DNA from: Hyphomicrobium sp. CS1BSMeth3
Lineage (GTDB): Bacteria > Pseudomonadota > Alphaproteobacteria > Rhizobiales > Hyphomicrobiaceae
Length of the DNA stretch: 64,000 bases
NCBI RefSeq assembly: GCF_900117415.1
Contig: NZ_FPEI01000006.1
Location: forward strand, 1,860,001 to 1,924,000
Direction of reading: 5' to 3'
Below, one piece after another: positions 44,191-52,936 of this stretch (its first letter is position 1; every line of letters starts with the position of its first letter). The translations under genes and the position numbers were made by a program. The notes under the pieces were generated by a model. It did no database searches. It was not told the DNA's origin and worked only from the letters and a program-made list of their open reading frames with translations.

Positions 44191-46506
44191 TCATGCGGTT
44201 TGGCGCTGGCGCAGCTCTTTGGGCTGCTCCGTCGCCGCGGTCTGATGGTCTGTACCGGCCGTCGGCCGGCCGAGTGGTAGCGTGATGGAGATGCGCGCGC
44301 CACCCTGCACGCCGTCGGGCGCGGCAGGTGCGTCATCGAGGACGAGCGCGCCCCCGTGCTGCTCCACGATCTTCTGCACGATCGCGAGACCGAGGCCCGT
44401 GCCCTTTCGGCCTTTGGTCGTCACGTAGGGCTCGAGCAGTCGCGAACGGTTCTGCTTCGGCAAGCCGGGGCCGTTGTCGATGACTTCAATGGTCACGCGC
44501 TCGTCATTTTTGCTCACGATGGCGCGCACGCGACCGCGGAAACCTTCCGGTGCATCAGGCGCCTCGGCGCGCGTCTGCACAGCCTCGGTTGCATTCTTGA
44601 CGAGGTTGGTCAGCGCCTGCGCGAGCAGCCGCCCGTCGCACGGGATGACGACCGCCTCGGACGGCAGGTCCATCTCGTAGGCGATGCCGGGATGGGACTC
44701 GCGATACTGGATCATCGGCTCCTGCACGACCTCGCGAATGTCCTGGGGCGCGAACGTGGGCTGCGGCACGCGCGCGAACGCGGCGAACTCGTCGACCATC
44801 GTCTTGATGTCCCCGACCTGGCGGACAATCGTGTCCGTCAGCTTGTCGAAGGTCTCGCGATCCTCGTGAATGACGCGGCCATACTTGCGGCGAATGCGCT
44901 CGGCCGAAAGCTGGATCGGCGTCAGCGGATTCTTGATCTCGTGGGCAATGCGGCGAGCGACATCGCCCCAGGCGGACGTGCGCTGCGCGGCAATGAGCTC
45001 GGTGATGTCGTCGAACGTCACGACACTGCCCTGGTCGCTGCCCTCGGCCTGCGCCTTCTCCTTGGTCATCTGGACGGCGAAGACGCGCTCCTCATCGCCG
45101 ACCATCATGGAGACTTGGCCGTGCGCACGCCCCTTGCTGTGCGCCTGCTCGGCCGCCTCCGTGCAGTGCGATCCAAGGGCCGGGATCGCCTCGGCGATCG
45201 GACGGCCAAGAAGGTCGTCGGCCTTGATGCCGAGAAGACGCTCGGCAGAAGGGTTGGCAATGCGGATTATTCCCGCCGCATCGAGACCGATCACGCCTGC
45301 ACTGACGCCCGAGAGCATGGCCTCCATGAAGCGGCGGCGCTCGTCGAGAGCACTACGCTGACGATGAAGCTCACGCGTCATCAGGTTGAAGTCGTTCGAG
45401 AGGCGCCGCAGATCGCCTTCGCCGCGATAGAGCGGCAGCTCCACGCTCAGATCACCCGTCGCGACCTGCTGCGCGGCGCGGATCAGGCGGCGGATCGGCG
45501 CCACGAGTTGGCTCGCAAACCAGAGGCCCACCCAGATCGCCGCCAGGACGCCGGTCAGCGACAGCATGAAGTACATGAGGCCGTGCACGAGCTTGAGACC
45601 GCCGCGCGCCTGCAGCAGCCGCTCGTACTCGGCAACGCCGGCCTCCGTGCGCGTGAGATGCCCGACGACGCGCGGATTTACGCGGCGGGCAACATAGAGA
45701 TAGTGGCCGGGATAACGTGTAAGCTTGGCAACGGCGGCAATGCGATAGCTGTCCCTCGGCAGCAGCAGCGGGACGTGACCAGCCTCGGCCTGCGTGATGA
45801 CATCCGATCCTGGCGGCTCGTAGGCGATGCCACCGTTCATGGCCGTCGAGAAGACCACGTTCCCCTTGGCATCGATCACGGAGACGAGCGTCAGGTCGCG
45901 CAAGCCCGCCTGAGCCAGCACGAGATTGCGCCAGGCCTGATCATTACCGGGATCCGTCGTGCCGGGCGGGGTCGCATCGTCGAGGTCCTTCGCCATGTTG
46001 ACGATGTCGGTCCGAATGACCTGGCCATGCTCGGCGACGTAGGCGTGGGCGACGTCCAGCGAGTTGGCGACGATCGTCCGCGTGCGCGAGGCAAACCAGT
46101 TGTCCAGCGAGCGCGAGAAGGTGGTCGTCGCAGCAAGCGCCAGCAGCAGCGCCGGCAGCGCCGAGATCAGCGTGAACAGCAAGACGATCCGGATGTGCAC
46201 CCGCGCGCCCGGGAGCCGCGAGCGCCAGGCGCGCCACAGGCCATAAGCCTGAGCGCCGATCACGGCCAGCATGGCGATGATCAGCACCACGTTGACCATC
46301 AGCACCAGCAGCACGACGTCATTGCGCGGGGCGATGGGCGTCAGCCCGGTCAGGATGAGGTAGGTCGCGAAACCCGAGACGAGCGAGAGGACGACGATCG
46401 CGAGGCCAAACCAGAAGGCGCGCGGGCTCGATCCCGGCAAACCCGATTCGGGTACGCCGGAAAGCAACGAACGTCGGTTGGTTGTGTCCTGTGTGCCCAT
46501 ACTCAC
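44191..46506 (-). CDS. ntrY: Nitrogen-regulation sensor kinase NtrY
   Basis: A 771-residue membrane sensor kinase. There are three N-terminal TM segments (about 30-50, 60-80, 100-125), a periplasmic domain, a further TM segment near residue 315-335, HAMP (about 340-390), PAS (about 400-500), HisKA with [19 protein letters not shown] and an HATPase domain with NKNATEAV-like N box and ETKGRKGTGLGLA. It partners with NtrX in control of nitrogen and, in other alphaproteobacteria, cell-envelope or oxygen responses. Confidence 0.94.
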   Translation of the reverse strand: MSMGTQDTTNRRSLLSGVPESGLPGSSPRAFWFGLAIVVLSLVSGFATYLILTGLTPIAPRNDVVLLVLMVNVVLIIAMLAVIGAQAYGLWRAWRSRLPGARVHIRIVLLFTLISALPALLLALAATTTFSRSLDNWFASRTRTIVANSLDVAHAYVAEHGQVIRTDIVNMAKDLDDATPPGTTDPGNDQAWRNLVLAQAGLRDLTLVSVIDAKGNVVFSTAMNGGIAYEPPGSDVITQAEAGHVPLLLPRDSYRIAAVAKLTRYPGHYLYVARRVNPRVVGHLTRTEAGVAEYERLLQARGGLKLVHGLMYFMLSLTGVLAAIWVGLWFASQLVAPIRRLIRAAQQVATGDLSVELPLYRGEGDLRRLSNDFNLMTRELHRQRSALDERRRFMEAMLSGVSAGVIGLDAAGIIRIANPSAERLLGIKADDLLGRPIAEAIPALGSHCTEAAEQAHSKGRAHGQVSMMVGDEERVFAVQMTKEKAQAEGSDQGSVVTFDDITELIAAQRTSAWGDVARRIAHEIKNPLTPIQLSAERIRRKYGRVIHEDRETFDKLTDTIVRQVGDIKTMVDEFAAFARVPQPTFAPQDIREVVQEPMIQYRESHPGIAYEMDLPSEAVVIPCDGRLLAQALTNLVKNATEAVQTRAEAPDAPEGFRGRVRAIVSKNDERVTIEVIDNGPGLPKQNRSRLLEPYVTTKGRKGTGLGLAIVQKIVEQHGGALVLDDAPAAPDGVQGGARISITLPLGRPTAGTDHQTAATEQPKELRQRQTA

Positions 46507-46874
46507 TTCACTTCCGGCCGGCGCCGCGGATCGTCATAAGGACGTGTGTCCGCCTCGAGCGGCGGCGCGGCAACGGCTTCCGGAGCGATCCTCCGCAGGC
46601 CCCGATTGCGTCTCGAAAGCCCTCAATTATCTTCCGACTTCAGGCAGTTGGATCGGGTTAGCAGCTGCAGCGTGATATCCGTTCCCGCGCAGATGATGCC
46701 GCCCGAGCACCTTCGCTCGATGTCGCGCCAGCCAATATGACACAAACTGTGTCTTTCTGGCGACAAGGCCGGTCACACCTTTATGTGACCGGCCGCACTG
46801 CCCGTTTCTGTGGATAGGAGGTGGACGGCGCCGCACGCCTGAAGCAGGGGCGTGCTGCAACGTCGGATCGACGA
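46507..46874. other. ntrC-ntrY intergenic region (368 bp)
   Basis: No gene is seen here. It should hold the ntrYX promoter, which is usually separate from ntrBC. It contains the hairpin at 46767-46794 and the short palindrome GACACA-AAC-TGTGTC at 46739-46753, possibly an operator. Confidence 0.5.
46767..46794 (-). terminator. Strong hairpin downstream of ntrC
   Basis: An 11-bp perfect stem GGCCGGTCACA/TGTGACCGGCC with a six-base loop, then TTGTC on the minus strand. Likely a terminator or attenuating hairpin after ntrC. Confidence 0.55.
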
Positions 46875-48326
46875 TCAGGCCTGGGGTCCCTTGAAGACCT
46901 GGATGTCGAGGCTCTGGATCTTCTCGCGCAGCGTATTGCGATTGAGACCGAGGAGTTCCGCGGCCCTGATCTGGTTGCCGCGCGTCGCTGCAAGGGCGGC
47001 CGTGATCAGCGGCATCTCGACTTGGCGCAAAATGCGCCGATAGAGCCCCGGAGGCGGGAGGTCCTTCCCGAAGCCGGCGAAATGGCGGGCCAGATAGCCC
47101 TCGACCAACTCGGAAAGAGCGCGCGACGTATCCGACGCCGCATCGGGCTCGTGCGCCGCCGGCGACAGCTCGGCAAGCTCGCCATCGACGATCTCCGCGC
47201 TGATGGTGTCCTGCGAGTAGAGCGCAGCCAGGCGGCGGACGAGGTTCTCGAGCTCGCGCACGTTCCCCGGCCAGGAATGCTTGCGCAGTCGATCGAGGGC
47301 GCCGGGCGCCAGCGTTTTTTGGCCAAGACCTTCGCGTGCTGCAATGCGCAGGAAGTGGCGCGCAAGATCGCCGATGTCCTCGGCCCGCTCGCGCAAGGGC
47401 GGCAGACGAACAGGCACGACATTGAGGCGGTAGTAGAGATCCTCGCGGAAAGCGCCCTGCTGGATCTGCTGACGGAGGTCGCGGTGCGTCGCTGCAATGA
47501 TCCGCACGTTGGTCTTGATCGGCGTGCGCCCGCCAACCGTCGTGTACTCACCCTCCTGGAGCACGCGCAGCAATCGCGTCTGCGCCTCGAGCGGCATGTC
47601 GCCGATCTCGTCGAGGAAGAGCGTGCCGCCTTCGGCCTGCTCGAAGCGGCCCTGCGTGCGCACCTGCGCGCCCGTGAAGGCTCCCTTCTCGTGACCGAAG
47701 AGCTCGCTCTCGATGAGCTCGCGCGGGATCGCCGCCATGTTGATCGCAACGAACGGCCCAGCGCGGCGCTTGGAAAAGTCGTGGAGCACGCGCGCGACGA
47801 GCTCCTTGCCCGTGCCGGACTCGCCGGTGATCATCACCGTGAGATCGGTCTGCGTGAGACGCGCAATGACCCGGTAGATCTCCTGCATGGCGGCCGAGCG
47901 ACCGATGAGCGGGAGCTCCTCGTTGTCGCCGTCCGTGCTGCGCTCGCGCTTTCGGCCGGGCTCGGAGAGCGCACGCCCTACGACGCCGACGAGCTCGGAG
48001 AGATCGAATGGCTTCGGCAGATACTCGTAGGCGCCCTTCTCGGCCGCAGTGATCGCCGTCATCAGCGTGTTCTGCGCGCTCATGACGATGACCGGCAGCT
48101 CGGGCCGCGCCTTCTTGATCCGTGGGATGAGGTCGAAGGCGCTCTCATCGGGCATGATCACGTCGGTGATGACGACATCGCCCTCGCCCTGCGAGACCCA
48201 GCGCCACAGCGTCGCCGCGTTGCCGGTTGCGCGTGGCGAGTAGCCGGCCCGCGCCAGTGCCTGATTGAGCACCGTGCGAATGGCCGCATCGTCGTCAGCA
48301 ATGAGGATGGTTCCGCGTGCCATCAT
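46875..48326 (-). CDS. ntrC: Nitrogen-regulation response regulator NtrC
   Basis: A 483-residue sigma-54 activator (482 if it starts at the second ATG, 48323). The receiver has Asp54 ([10 protein letters not shown], counting from MARGTIL), the AAA+ domain has GESGTGKE and [11 protein letters not shown] (the sigma-54-contacting GAFTGA loop) and a Fis-type HTH ([21 protein letters not shown]). It activates glnA, amt and other nitrogen genes in response to NtrB. The start overlaps the ntrB stop (ATGATGA-type coupling). Confidence 0.95.
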   Translation of the reverse strand: MMARGTILIADDDAAIRTVLNQALARAGYSPRATGNAATLWRWVSQGEGDVVITDVIMPDESAFDLIPRIKKARPELPVIVMSAQNTLMTAITAAEKGAYEYLPKPFDLSELVGVVGRALSEPGRKRERSTDGDNEELPLIGRSAAMQEIYRVIARLTQTDLTVMITGESGTGKELVARVLHDFSKRRAGPFVAINMAAIPRELIESELFGHEKGAFTGAQVRTQGRFEQAEGGTLFLDEIGDMPLEAQTRLLRVLQEGEYTTVGGRTPIKTNVRIIAATHRDLRQQIQQGAFREDLYYRLNVVPVRLPPLRERAEDIGDLARHFLRIAAREGLGQKTLAPGALDRLRKHSWPGNVRELENLVRRLAALYSQDTISAEIVDGELAELSPAAHEPDAASDTSRALSELVEGYLARHFAGFGKDLPPPGLYRRILRQVEMPLITAALAATRGNQIRAAELLGLNRNTLREKIQSLDIQVFKGPQA

Positions 48327-49480
48327 AAGCCTCTCTTGGTCGGGTCGCCCGCGCGTTCCTGCATGGGCAGGAGTACGCGGAAGACAGTCTTGCGGGGCTC
48401 GCTGTCGCACTCGATGATGCCGCCGTGATCGCCGACGATCTTGGCGACCAGCGCGAGGCCGAGACCGGTGCCGGTCCGCTTGGTAGTGACGAAGGGATCG
48501 AAGAGATGCGAGCGGACGGCCTCGGCGATGCCAGGGCCGTTGTCCTCGATCTCGATCATGAGCGGCAGCGCGACGCGCGCCTGCGAGCCCGGGACCGAGA
48601 GGCGCACGCCAGGCCGGAAGGCCGTGGTGAGGATGATGCGCCCGCCGTCGCGAGTCTCGCCAAGCGCTTCGGCAGCGTTCTTGACGAGATTGAGGAAGGC
48701 CTGGACGAGCTTGTCGCGATTGCCGGGAATGGGCGGCAGCGAGGGATCGTACTGCTCCTGAATGCGGATGCCACGGGCAAAGCCGCTCTCGGCGATGCGC
48801 TTCACGTGATCCAGCACGTCGTGGATGTTGACCGGCTCGGTCGCGAGCGGCCGCTCGTCGCCGAACACCTCCATGCGATCGACGAGATTGCGGATGCGAT
48901 CGGTCTCGGAGCAGATGAGGCGTGCGAGCGCGCGGTCCTCATCAGACAGCGAGGGCTCGAGGAGCTGGGCCGCGCCGCGAATGCCGGAAAGCGGGTTCTT
49001 GATCTCGTGCGCGAGCACCGCGGCGAGACCCGACACCGAGCGCGCCGCCGCGCGATGCGTGAGCTGACGCTCGATCATCTGCGCCATCGAGCGCTGCTGG
49101 AGCATCAGCAGGACGAGGTCGGGCGCGTCGGGAAGCGGGCCGCCATAGATGTCGACGAGACGGGGCGCCTGCACCTTCGGCGTCGAGATCAGAACGCCGT
49201 ATTCGTTGACCGTCGAGCCGGTGCGCGCGACCTGGCGCGCGAGGGAGATGAGGGGGCAGTCGTCGCTGACGATCGAGCCGATCTGCTGGCGCTTCAGGAC
49301 GGCCTGGCTCGACTGGAAGAACGTCTCGGCCGCGACATTGGCGTAGATGACGCGTTCGTCGGCTGCGAGCACGATGATCGGGTGGGGAAGGGCGCCAACG
49401 AGCACATCGTGCTCGATATGGCGTCGTGTCGTAATTGGCGGCAACGGCGGCACCCGATCGGCCGTGCTCTCCGTGCTCAT
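48323..49480 (-). CDS. ntrB: Nitrogen-regulation sensor kinase NtrB
   Basis: A 385-residue soluble histidine kinase. It has an N-terminal PAS domain (about 25-135), HisKA with His158 in [19 protein letters not shown], and an HATPase domain with [10 protein letters not shown] (N box) and [15 protein letters not shown]. It phosphorylates NtrC under nitrogen limitation, controlled by PII. It overlaps the dusB gene by 4 bp (ATGA), consistent with the nifR3-ntrBC operon of alphaproteobacteria. The start is ATG 49480. Confidence 0.95.
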   Translation of the reverse strand: MSTESTADRVPPLPPITTRRHIEHDVLVGALPHPIIVLAADERVIYANVAAETFFQSSQAVLKRQQIGSIVSDDCPLISLARQVARTGSTVNEYGVLISTPKVQAPRLVDIYGGPLPDAPDLVLLMLQQRSMAQMIERQLTHRAAARSVSGLAAVLAHEIKNPLSGIRGAAQLLEPSLSDEDRALARLICSETDRIRNLVDRMEVFGDERPLATEPVNIHDVLDHVKRIAESGFARGIRIQEQYDPSLPPIPGNRDKLVQAFLNLVKNAAEALGETRDGGRIILTTAFRPGVRLSVPGSQARVALPLMIEIEDNGPGIAEAVRSHLFDPFVTTKRTGTGLGLALVAKIVGDHGGIIECDSEPRKTVFRVLLPMQERAGDPTKRGL

Positions 49481-50553
49481 GCTGCGGCCCCCTCGAGTTG
49501 CGGAACCGACGCATAGAAATGCGCCAGTCCCGCGAGCAGTCGTGCGGGATCGGTCTCCGTGCACAGGCGTTGGCGGTTCGCCTTGACGACGGCGGGCGGT
49601 GCACCGCTCGTCTCGAGGTACCAGCCAATATGCTTGCGAGCGTTCCTCAGCCCGAGGAACGCGCCGTAATGGCTGAGCATCGCCTCGACGTGACCGAGGG
49701 CGATCGCGCACTGCGCCGCGAGCGCCGGCGGCCCCGGGTCGTTGCCGGTTGTGAGGAAGGTGTTGACGCGCGCAGGCAGCCACGGTGCGCCATAAGCGCC
49801 GCGCCCGATCATCACGCCATCGGCCCCCGAAGCAGCAAGCGCAGCCTGGGCATCCTCCGGCGTGCAGATGTCGCCGTTCACGATAACTGGGATCCCCACC
49901 GCCTCCTTCACGCGGCGGACGAAGTGCCAGTCGGCGTTGTCCTTGAAGAACTGGCAGCGCGTGCGGCCATGCACCGTGACGAGCGCAATGCCCGCTGCTT
50001 CGGCGCGCCGCGCGAGCTCGGGGGCATTGAGGTTCGCATGATCCCAGCCCATGCGCATCTTCAAGGTCACGGGAACGCGGACAGCACCGATCGTTTCATC
50101 GATCAATCCAATGGCGTGATCAAGATCACGCATCAACGCGCTGCCGGAGAGCTTGCCGGTCACCTCACGTGCGGGGCAGCCCATGTTGAGGTCGATGATG
50201 TCGGCGCCCAGGCCCTCGGCAATGCGCGCGCCCTCAGCCATCCAGCGCGCCTCGCGTCCGGCAAGCTGCATGACGAATGGGCGCTCGCCGGCAAACGCTG
50301 TTCGCCGCAGAACGTCGGGGCGCTCGCGTACGAGCTCCTCGCTCGCGACCATCTCCGAGACGACATACTCCGCGCCACAATGTTGCGCGGCCTGCCGGAA
50401 GGGCAGATCGGACACCCCCGACATCGGCGCGAGGAGAACGCGTCCGGCAACAATGGTCGAGCCAATTGCCAATTCAGGCGTGCGTCCAGACGAAGGGGCG
50501 CTCCCCCCGCCTGCCTGCCCGCCCCGATTGCTGTCCGGCCTTCCGTTCATCAC
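49477..50553 (-). CDS. dusB: tRNA-dihydrouridine synthase (DusB/NifR3)
   Basis: A 358-residue FMN TIM-barrel that reduces uridine in tRNA D-loops. The proton-donor Cys is Cys126 in [20 protein letters not shown], and the start of the barrel is [16 protein letters not shown] Gly/Pro/Ser-rich N-terminal extension (about 1-25) precedes it. It is the first gene of the ntr operon, and its overlap with ntrB indicates translational coupling. It is divergent from ispDF, with the paired palindromes R3 and R4 between them. Confidence 0.94.
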   Translation of the reverse strand: MMNGRPDSNRGGQAGGGSAPSSGRTPELAIGSTIVAGRVLLAPMSGVSDLPFRQAAQHCGAEYVVSEMVASEELVRERPDVLRRTAFAGERPFVMQLAGREARWMAEGARIAEGLGADIIDLNMGCPAREVTGKLSGSALMRDLDHAIGLIDETIGAVRVPVTLKMRMGWDHANLNAPELARRAEAAGIALVTVHGRTRCQFFKDNADWHFVRRVKEAVGIPVIVNGDICTPEDAQAALAASGADGVMIGRGAYGAPWLPARVNTFLTTGNDPGPPALAAQCAIALGHVEAMLSHYGAFLGLRNARKHIGWYLETSGAPPAVVKANRQRLCTETDPARLLAGLAHFYASVPQLEGAAA

Positions 50554-50697
50554 CTGCCCTATTTTTGAGCAACGTTACACCGTGCCCAATAATTATTCAA
50601 ACTAGAGAAGGACGACGGCCTTCGCAAGTGCGAAATTGCAGTGCAGCGTGTGGCCCTTGCGCAGGACCTGGGCTGGTCCTATGAGCATTTGCACGAG

Positions 50698-50766
50698 AGC
50701 GTCGGACCTCGAATCCGACCTGCAGTTCGGGTTGGGCCCAAGTCGCATCCGAGGTCCAAAGACGCT
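50698..50766. repeat. Long palindromic element R3 (first of a pair)
   Basis: Outer arms AGCGTC/GACGCT, inner arms GGACCTCGAATCCGAC/GTCGCATCCGAGGTCC (imperfect), loop 22 bases. It is the reverse-oriented relative of R7. Confidence 0.8.
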
Positions 50767-50784
50767 TTAGATTTAATGGGTTCT

Positions 50785-50855
50785 AAAGCAGCGGGGACTT
50801 GAAATTCGCTCCCCGCCCGGCATCAAGGTGAGGCGAATTTCAAGTCCGTTGCTTT
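50785..50855. repeat. Long palindromic element R4 (second of the pair)
   Basis: Outer arms AAAGCAGCGG/CCGTTGCTTT, inner arms GGACTTGAAATTCGC/GCGAATTTCAAGTCC (15 bp perfect), loop 23 bases. R4 is in the opposite orientation to R5 and R6. Confidence 0.87.
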
Positions 50856-50930
50856 CGCATTGGATTTGGTTACTTTTTGCCGGCGCGCGCATTTTCATCG
50901 ACGCTCGCCCGCTTCCCGGGGGCAGGGGCC

Positions 50931-52112
50931 GTGTCAACCATAGCCATTATCGTCGCCGCCGGACGCGGCAGCCGGGCCGGCTCGGCCACCATCCCGAAGC
51001 AGTACGCGGACCTCGGCGGCGTGCCGATGCTCACGCGGACGCTCGAGGCCTTTGCCGGCCATCCGAGCATCGATCACGTGATGGCGGTCATCCACCCCAA
51101 TGACATGCTTCGTTATCAGGCCGCCGCACAGCGCGTCTCCGGCAAGCTGCTGCCCCCGGCAATCGGCGGCGCGAGCCGGCAGATTTCCGTCCACAATGGC
51201 CTCGAAGCGCTGCTCAGCCACAATCCGTCGCGCGTGCTGATCCACGATGCGGCACGGCCATTCGTTACGCCCGCGCTGATCGACCGCGTGATCGCGGCGC
51301 TCGCGACCTCACCGGGCGCGCTGCCGGCGCTTCCTGTTCCCGATACCCTCAAGCGCGCCGATGCAGCAGGAAATGTCGCCGGCACTGTCGACCGGAACGG
51401 CCTCTGGCGCGCCGAGACTCCCCAGGGCTTCCGCTATCCTGAAATCCTGGCCGCCCACAGGGCGGCGGAGGCGTCAGGACGCAATGAATTCACCGACGAT
51501 TCGAGTCTCGCGGAATGGCACGGCGTGACTTGCGCCCTGGTCAATGGCGAGGCACGCAACATCAAGATCACGAGCGCGGAGGATCTCGCCTTGGCCCAGC
51601 AGTCGTTCGGCCGCGCCGCCCCGAGCATCACGGACGTGCGCCACGGCACCGGCTTCGATGTGCACCGCTTCGGTGCCGGCGATCATGTCTGGCTCTGCGG
51701 GGTATCGATCCCGCACACGCACGCGCTCGACGGCCACTCGGATGCCGACGTCGGCCTTCACGCACTCACCGATGCCCTCTTCGGCGCCATCGGCGACGGC
51801 GACATCGGCCAGCACTTCCCGCCGAGCGACATGCGCTGGAAGGGCGCGCGCTCGGAGATCTTTCTCGCAGAAGCCGTGCGTCGCGTGACGGCCGCCGGCT
51901 ATACGATCGGCAACGTCGATGTGACGATCATCTGCGAAGCGCCACGCGTCGGGCCGCACCGTGATGCCATGCGCCGCGAGATTGCGCGCATTATCGGCAT
52001 CGACGTTGGCCGCGTCGGCGTGAAAGCGACCACCACGGAAACGCTTGGCTTCACAGGGCGGCGCGAAGGCATTGCCGCAATGGCAAGCGCAACGCTCATC
52101 CGGCGCGGATGA
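50931..52112 (+). CDS. ispDF: Bifunctional MEP cytidylyltransferase / MECDP synthase
   Basis: A 393-residue fusion for two steps of the MEP isoprenoid pathway. The IspD half (about 1-230) begins TIAIIVAAGRGSRAG and has the CTP-binding Lys in PKQYADLGG. The IspF half (from about 235) begins GTGFDVHRFG and has GHSDADVGLHALTDALFGA, with the metal-binding Asp/His. Fused ispDF is typical of alphaproteobacteria. Start GTG 50931 is chosen; TTG 50877 in frame is less likely. The gene supplies precursors to the polyprenyl synthase encoded elsewhere in the window. Confidence 0.95.
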   Translation: MSTIAIIVAAGRGSRAGSATIPKQYADLGGVPMLTRTLEAFAGHPSIDHVMAVIHPNDMLRYQAAAQRVSGKLLPPAIGGASRQISVHNGLEALLSHNPSRVLIHDAARPFVTPALIDRVIAALATSPGALPALPVPDTLKRADAAGNVAGTVDRNGLWRAETPQGFRYPEILAAHRAAEASGRNEFTDDSSLAEWHGVTCALVNGEARNIKITSAEDLALAQQSFGRAAPSITDVRHGTGFDVHRFGAGDHVWLCGVSIPHTHALDGHSDADVGLHALTDALFGAIGDGDIGQHFPPSDMRWKGARSEIFLAEAVRRVTAAGYTIGNVDVTIICEAPRVGPHRDAMRREIARIIGIDVGRVGVKATTTETLGFTGRREGIAAMASATLIRRG

Positions 52113-52159
52113 CACGAGTTCGCGCCCGCTGCGCGAGCAGAGCCGCAATCGACAGCGCT

Positions 52160-52230
52160 AAAGCGTCCTTGGACTTGAAATTCGCCTCACCTCGATGCGG
52201 GGCGGGAGCGAATTTCAAGTTCGTTGCTTC
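52160..52230. repeat. Long palindromic element R5 (single)
   Basis: Outer arms AAAGCG/GTTGCTT, inner arms GGACTTGAAATTCGC/GCGAATTTCAAGTTC, loop 22 bases whose sequence is the near-reverse complement of the R4 loop. Its end runs into the stop codon of the PagL-like gene. Confidence 0.85.
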
Positions 52231-52804
52231 AGTTGAACCTGTAGCCGACGCGCACGCCGGCGCTGGTGATGCCGCTGTTGTGGTCGCAGAGGTTCGCGTT
52301 CGACATGTGGGCGATCATGCCATAGACCGTCCAGGCGTCATTGAGCGCATATCCGACCGAGAACGACTCGCGGAAGTTCACCGAGCAACCGTAAAGGTCC
52401 GGCGCGGCGCCGTGGGTCGGCCCGTCGTGCCAAGCGCCGCCAAAGGACGCTTCGAGCGAAATTCTTTGAGTGATCTTCAGATCCCAGGTCAGCCCAACGT
52501 AGATTTGGCTGGTGTCTCCGATCGTGTTGATCGCGGCGCCAGCATGCACGCGGGGCCTGAGGAAGAAATTCGCCAAGGCATCACGATAGGAGATGCTCGG
52601 CCGGCGGAAGAGCACTTCCACGTTGATGTCCGCGCCGCCTTCTGACTGACCACTTTCGATGCTATGGGCAAGAACGCCCAGCCGCACTTCATCGAGCAGT
52701 GATTGAGCTTTCGCGTCAGACGTAACCACAGAAATGCCGACCGCTGCTGCGGCAGCAATCGCAAGCTTCCTGGTCAAATGCCCGGCCCGCCTCATAGCGC
52801 GCAT
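52229..52804 (-). CDS. PagL-like lipid A 3-O-deacylase (acyloxyacyl hydrolase family)
   Basis: A 191-residue outer-membrane beta-barrel. A signal peptide (about 1-33) is followed by alternating beta-strand type sequence ending in an aromatic/Phe-Asn C-terminus (RVGYRFN). The family motif is seen as YGMIAHMSNAN (His166, Ser168), with NFRESFSVGY upstream. PagL removes the 3-O acyl chain from lipid A. It lies next to a multi-PAS sensor kinase, but no regulatory link is shown. Confidence 0.82.
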   Translation of the reverse strand: MRAMRRAGHLTRKLAIAAAAAVGISVVTSDAKAQSLLDEVRLGVLAHSIESGQSEGGADINVEVLFRRPSISYRDALANFFLRPRVHAGAAINTIGDTSQIYVGLTWDLKITQRISLEASFGGAWHDGPTHGAAPDLYGCSVNFRESFSVGYALNDAWTVYGMIAHMSNANLCDHNSGITSAGVRVGYRFN

Positions 52805-52936
52805 CCCGCATCATCTGTGTGTTTATCATTACACTGTTCGATTGCGAACGCACGACACTTGACGAATCGGACACGAAACTAGCACGGCGTGTTGCATCGC
52901 GATCACGCTCGTGGACGAGTTGTACGCAGCTTTGCT

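Larger units (their letters stand above)
50554..50930. other. dusB-ispDF divergent intergenic region (377 bp)
   Basis: No gene is supported. It holds palindromes R3 (50698-50766) and R4 (50785-50855), so little space is left for the promoters of dusB (near 50554-50690) and ispDF (near 50856-50930). Confidence 0.6.
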
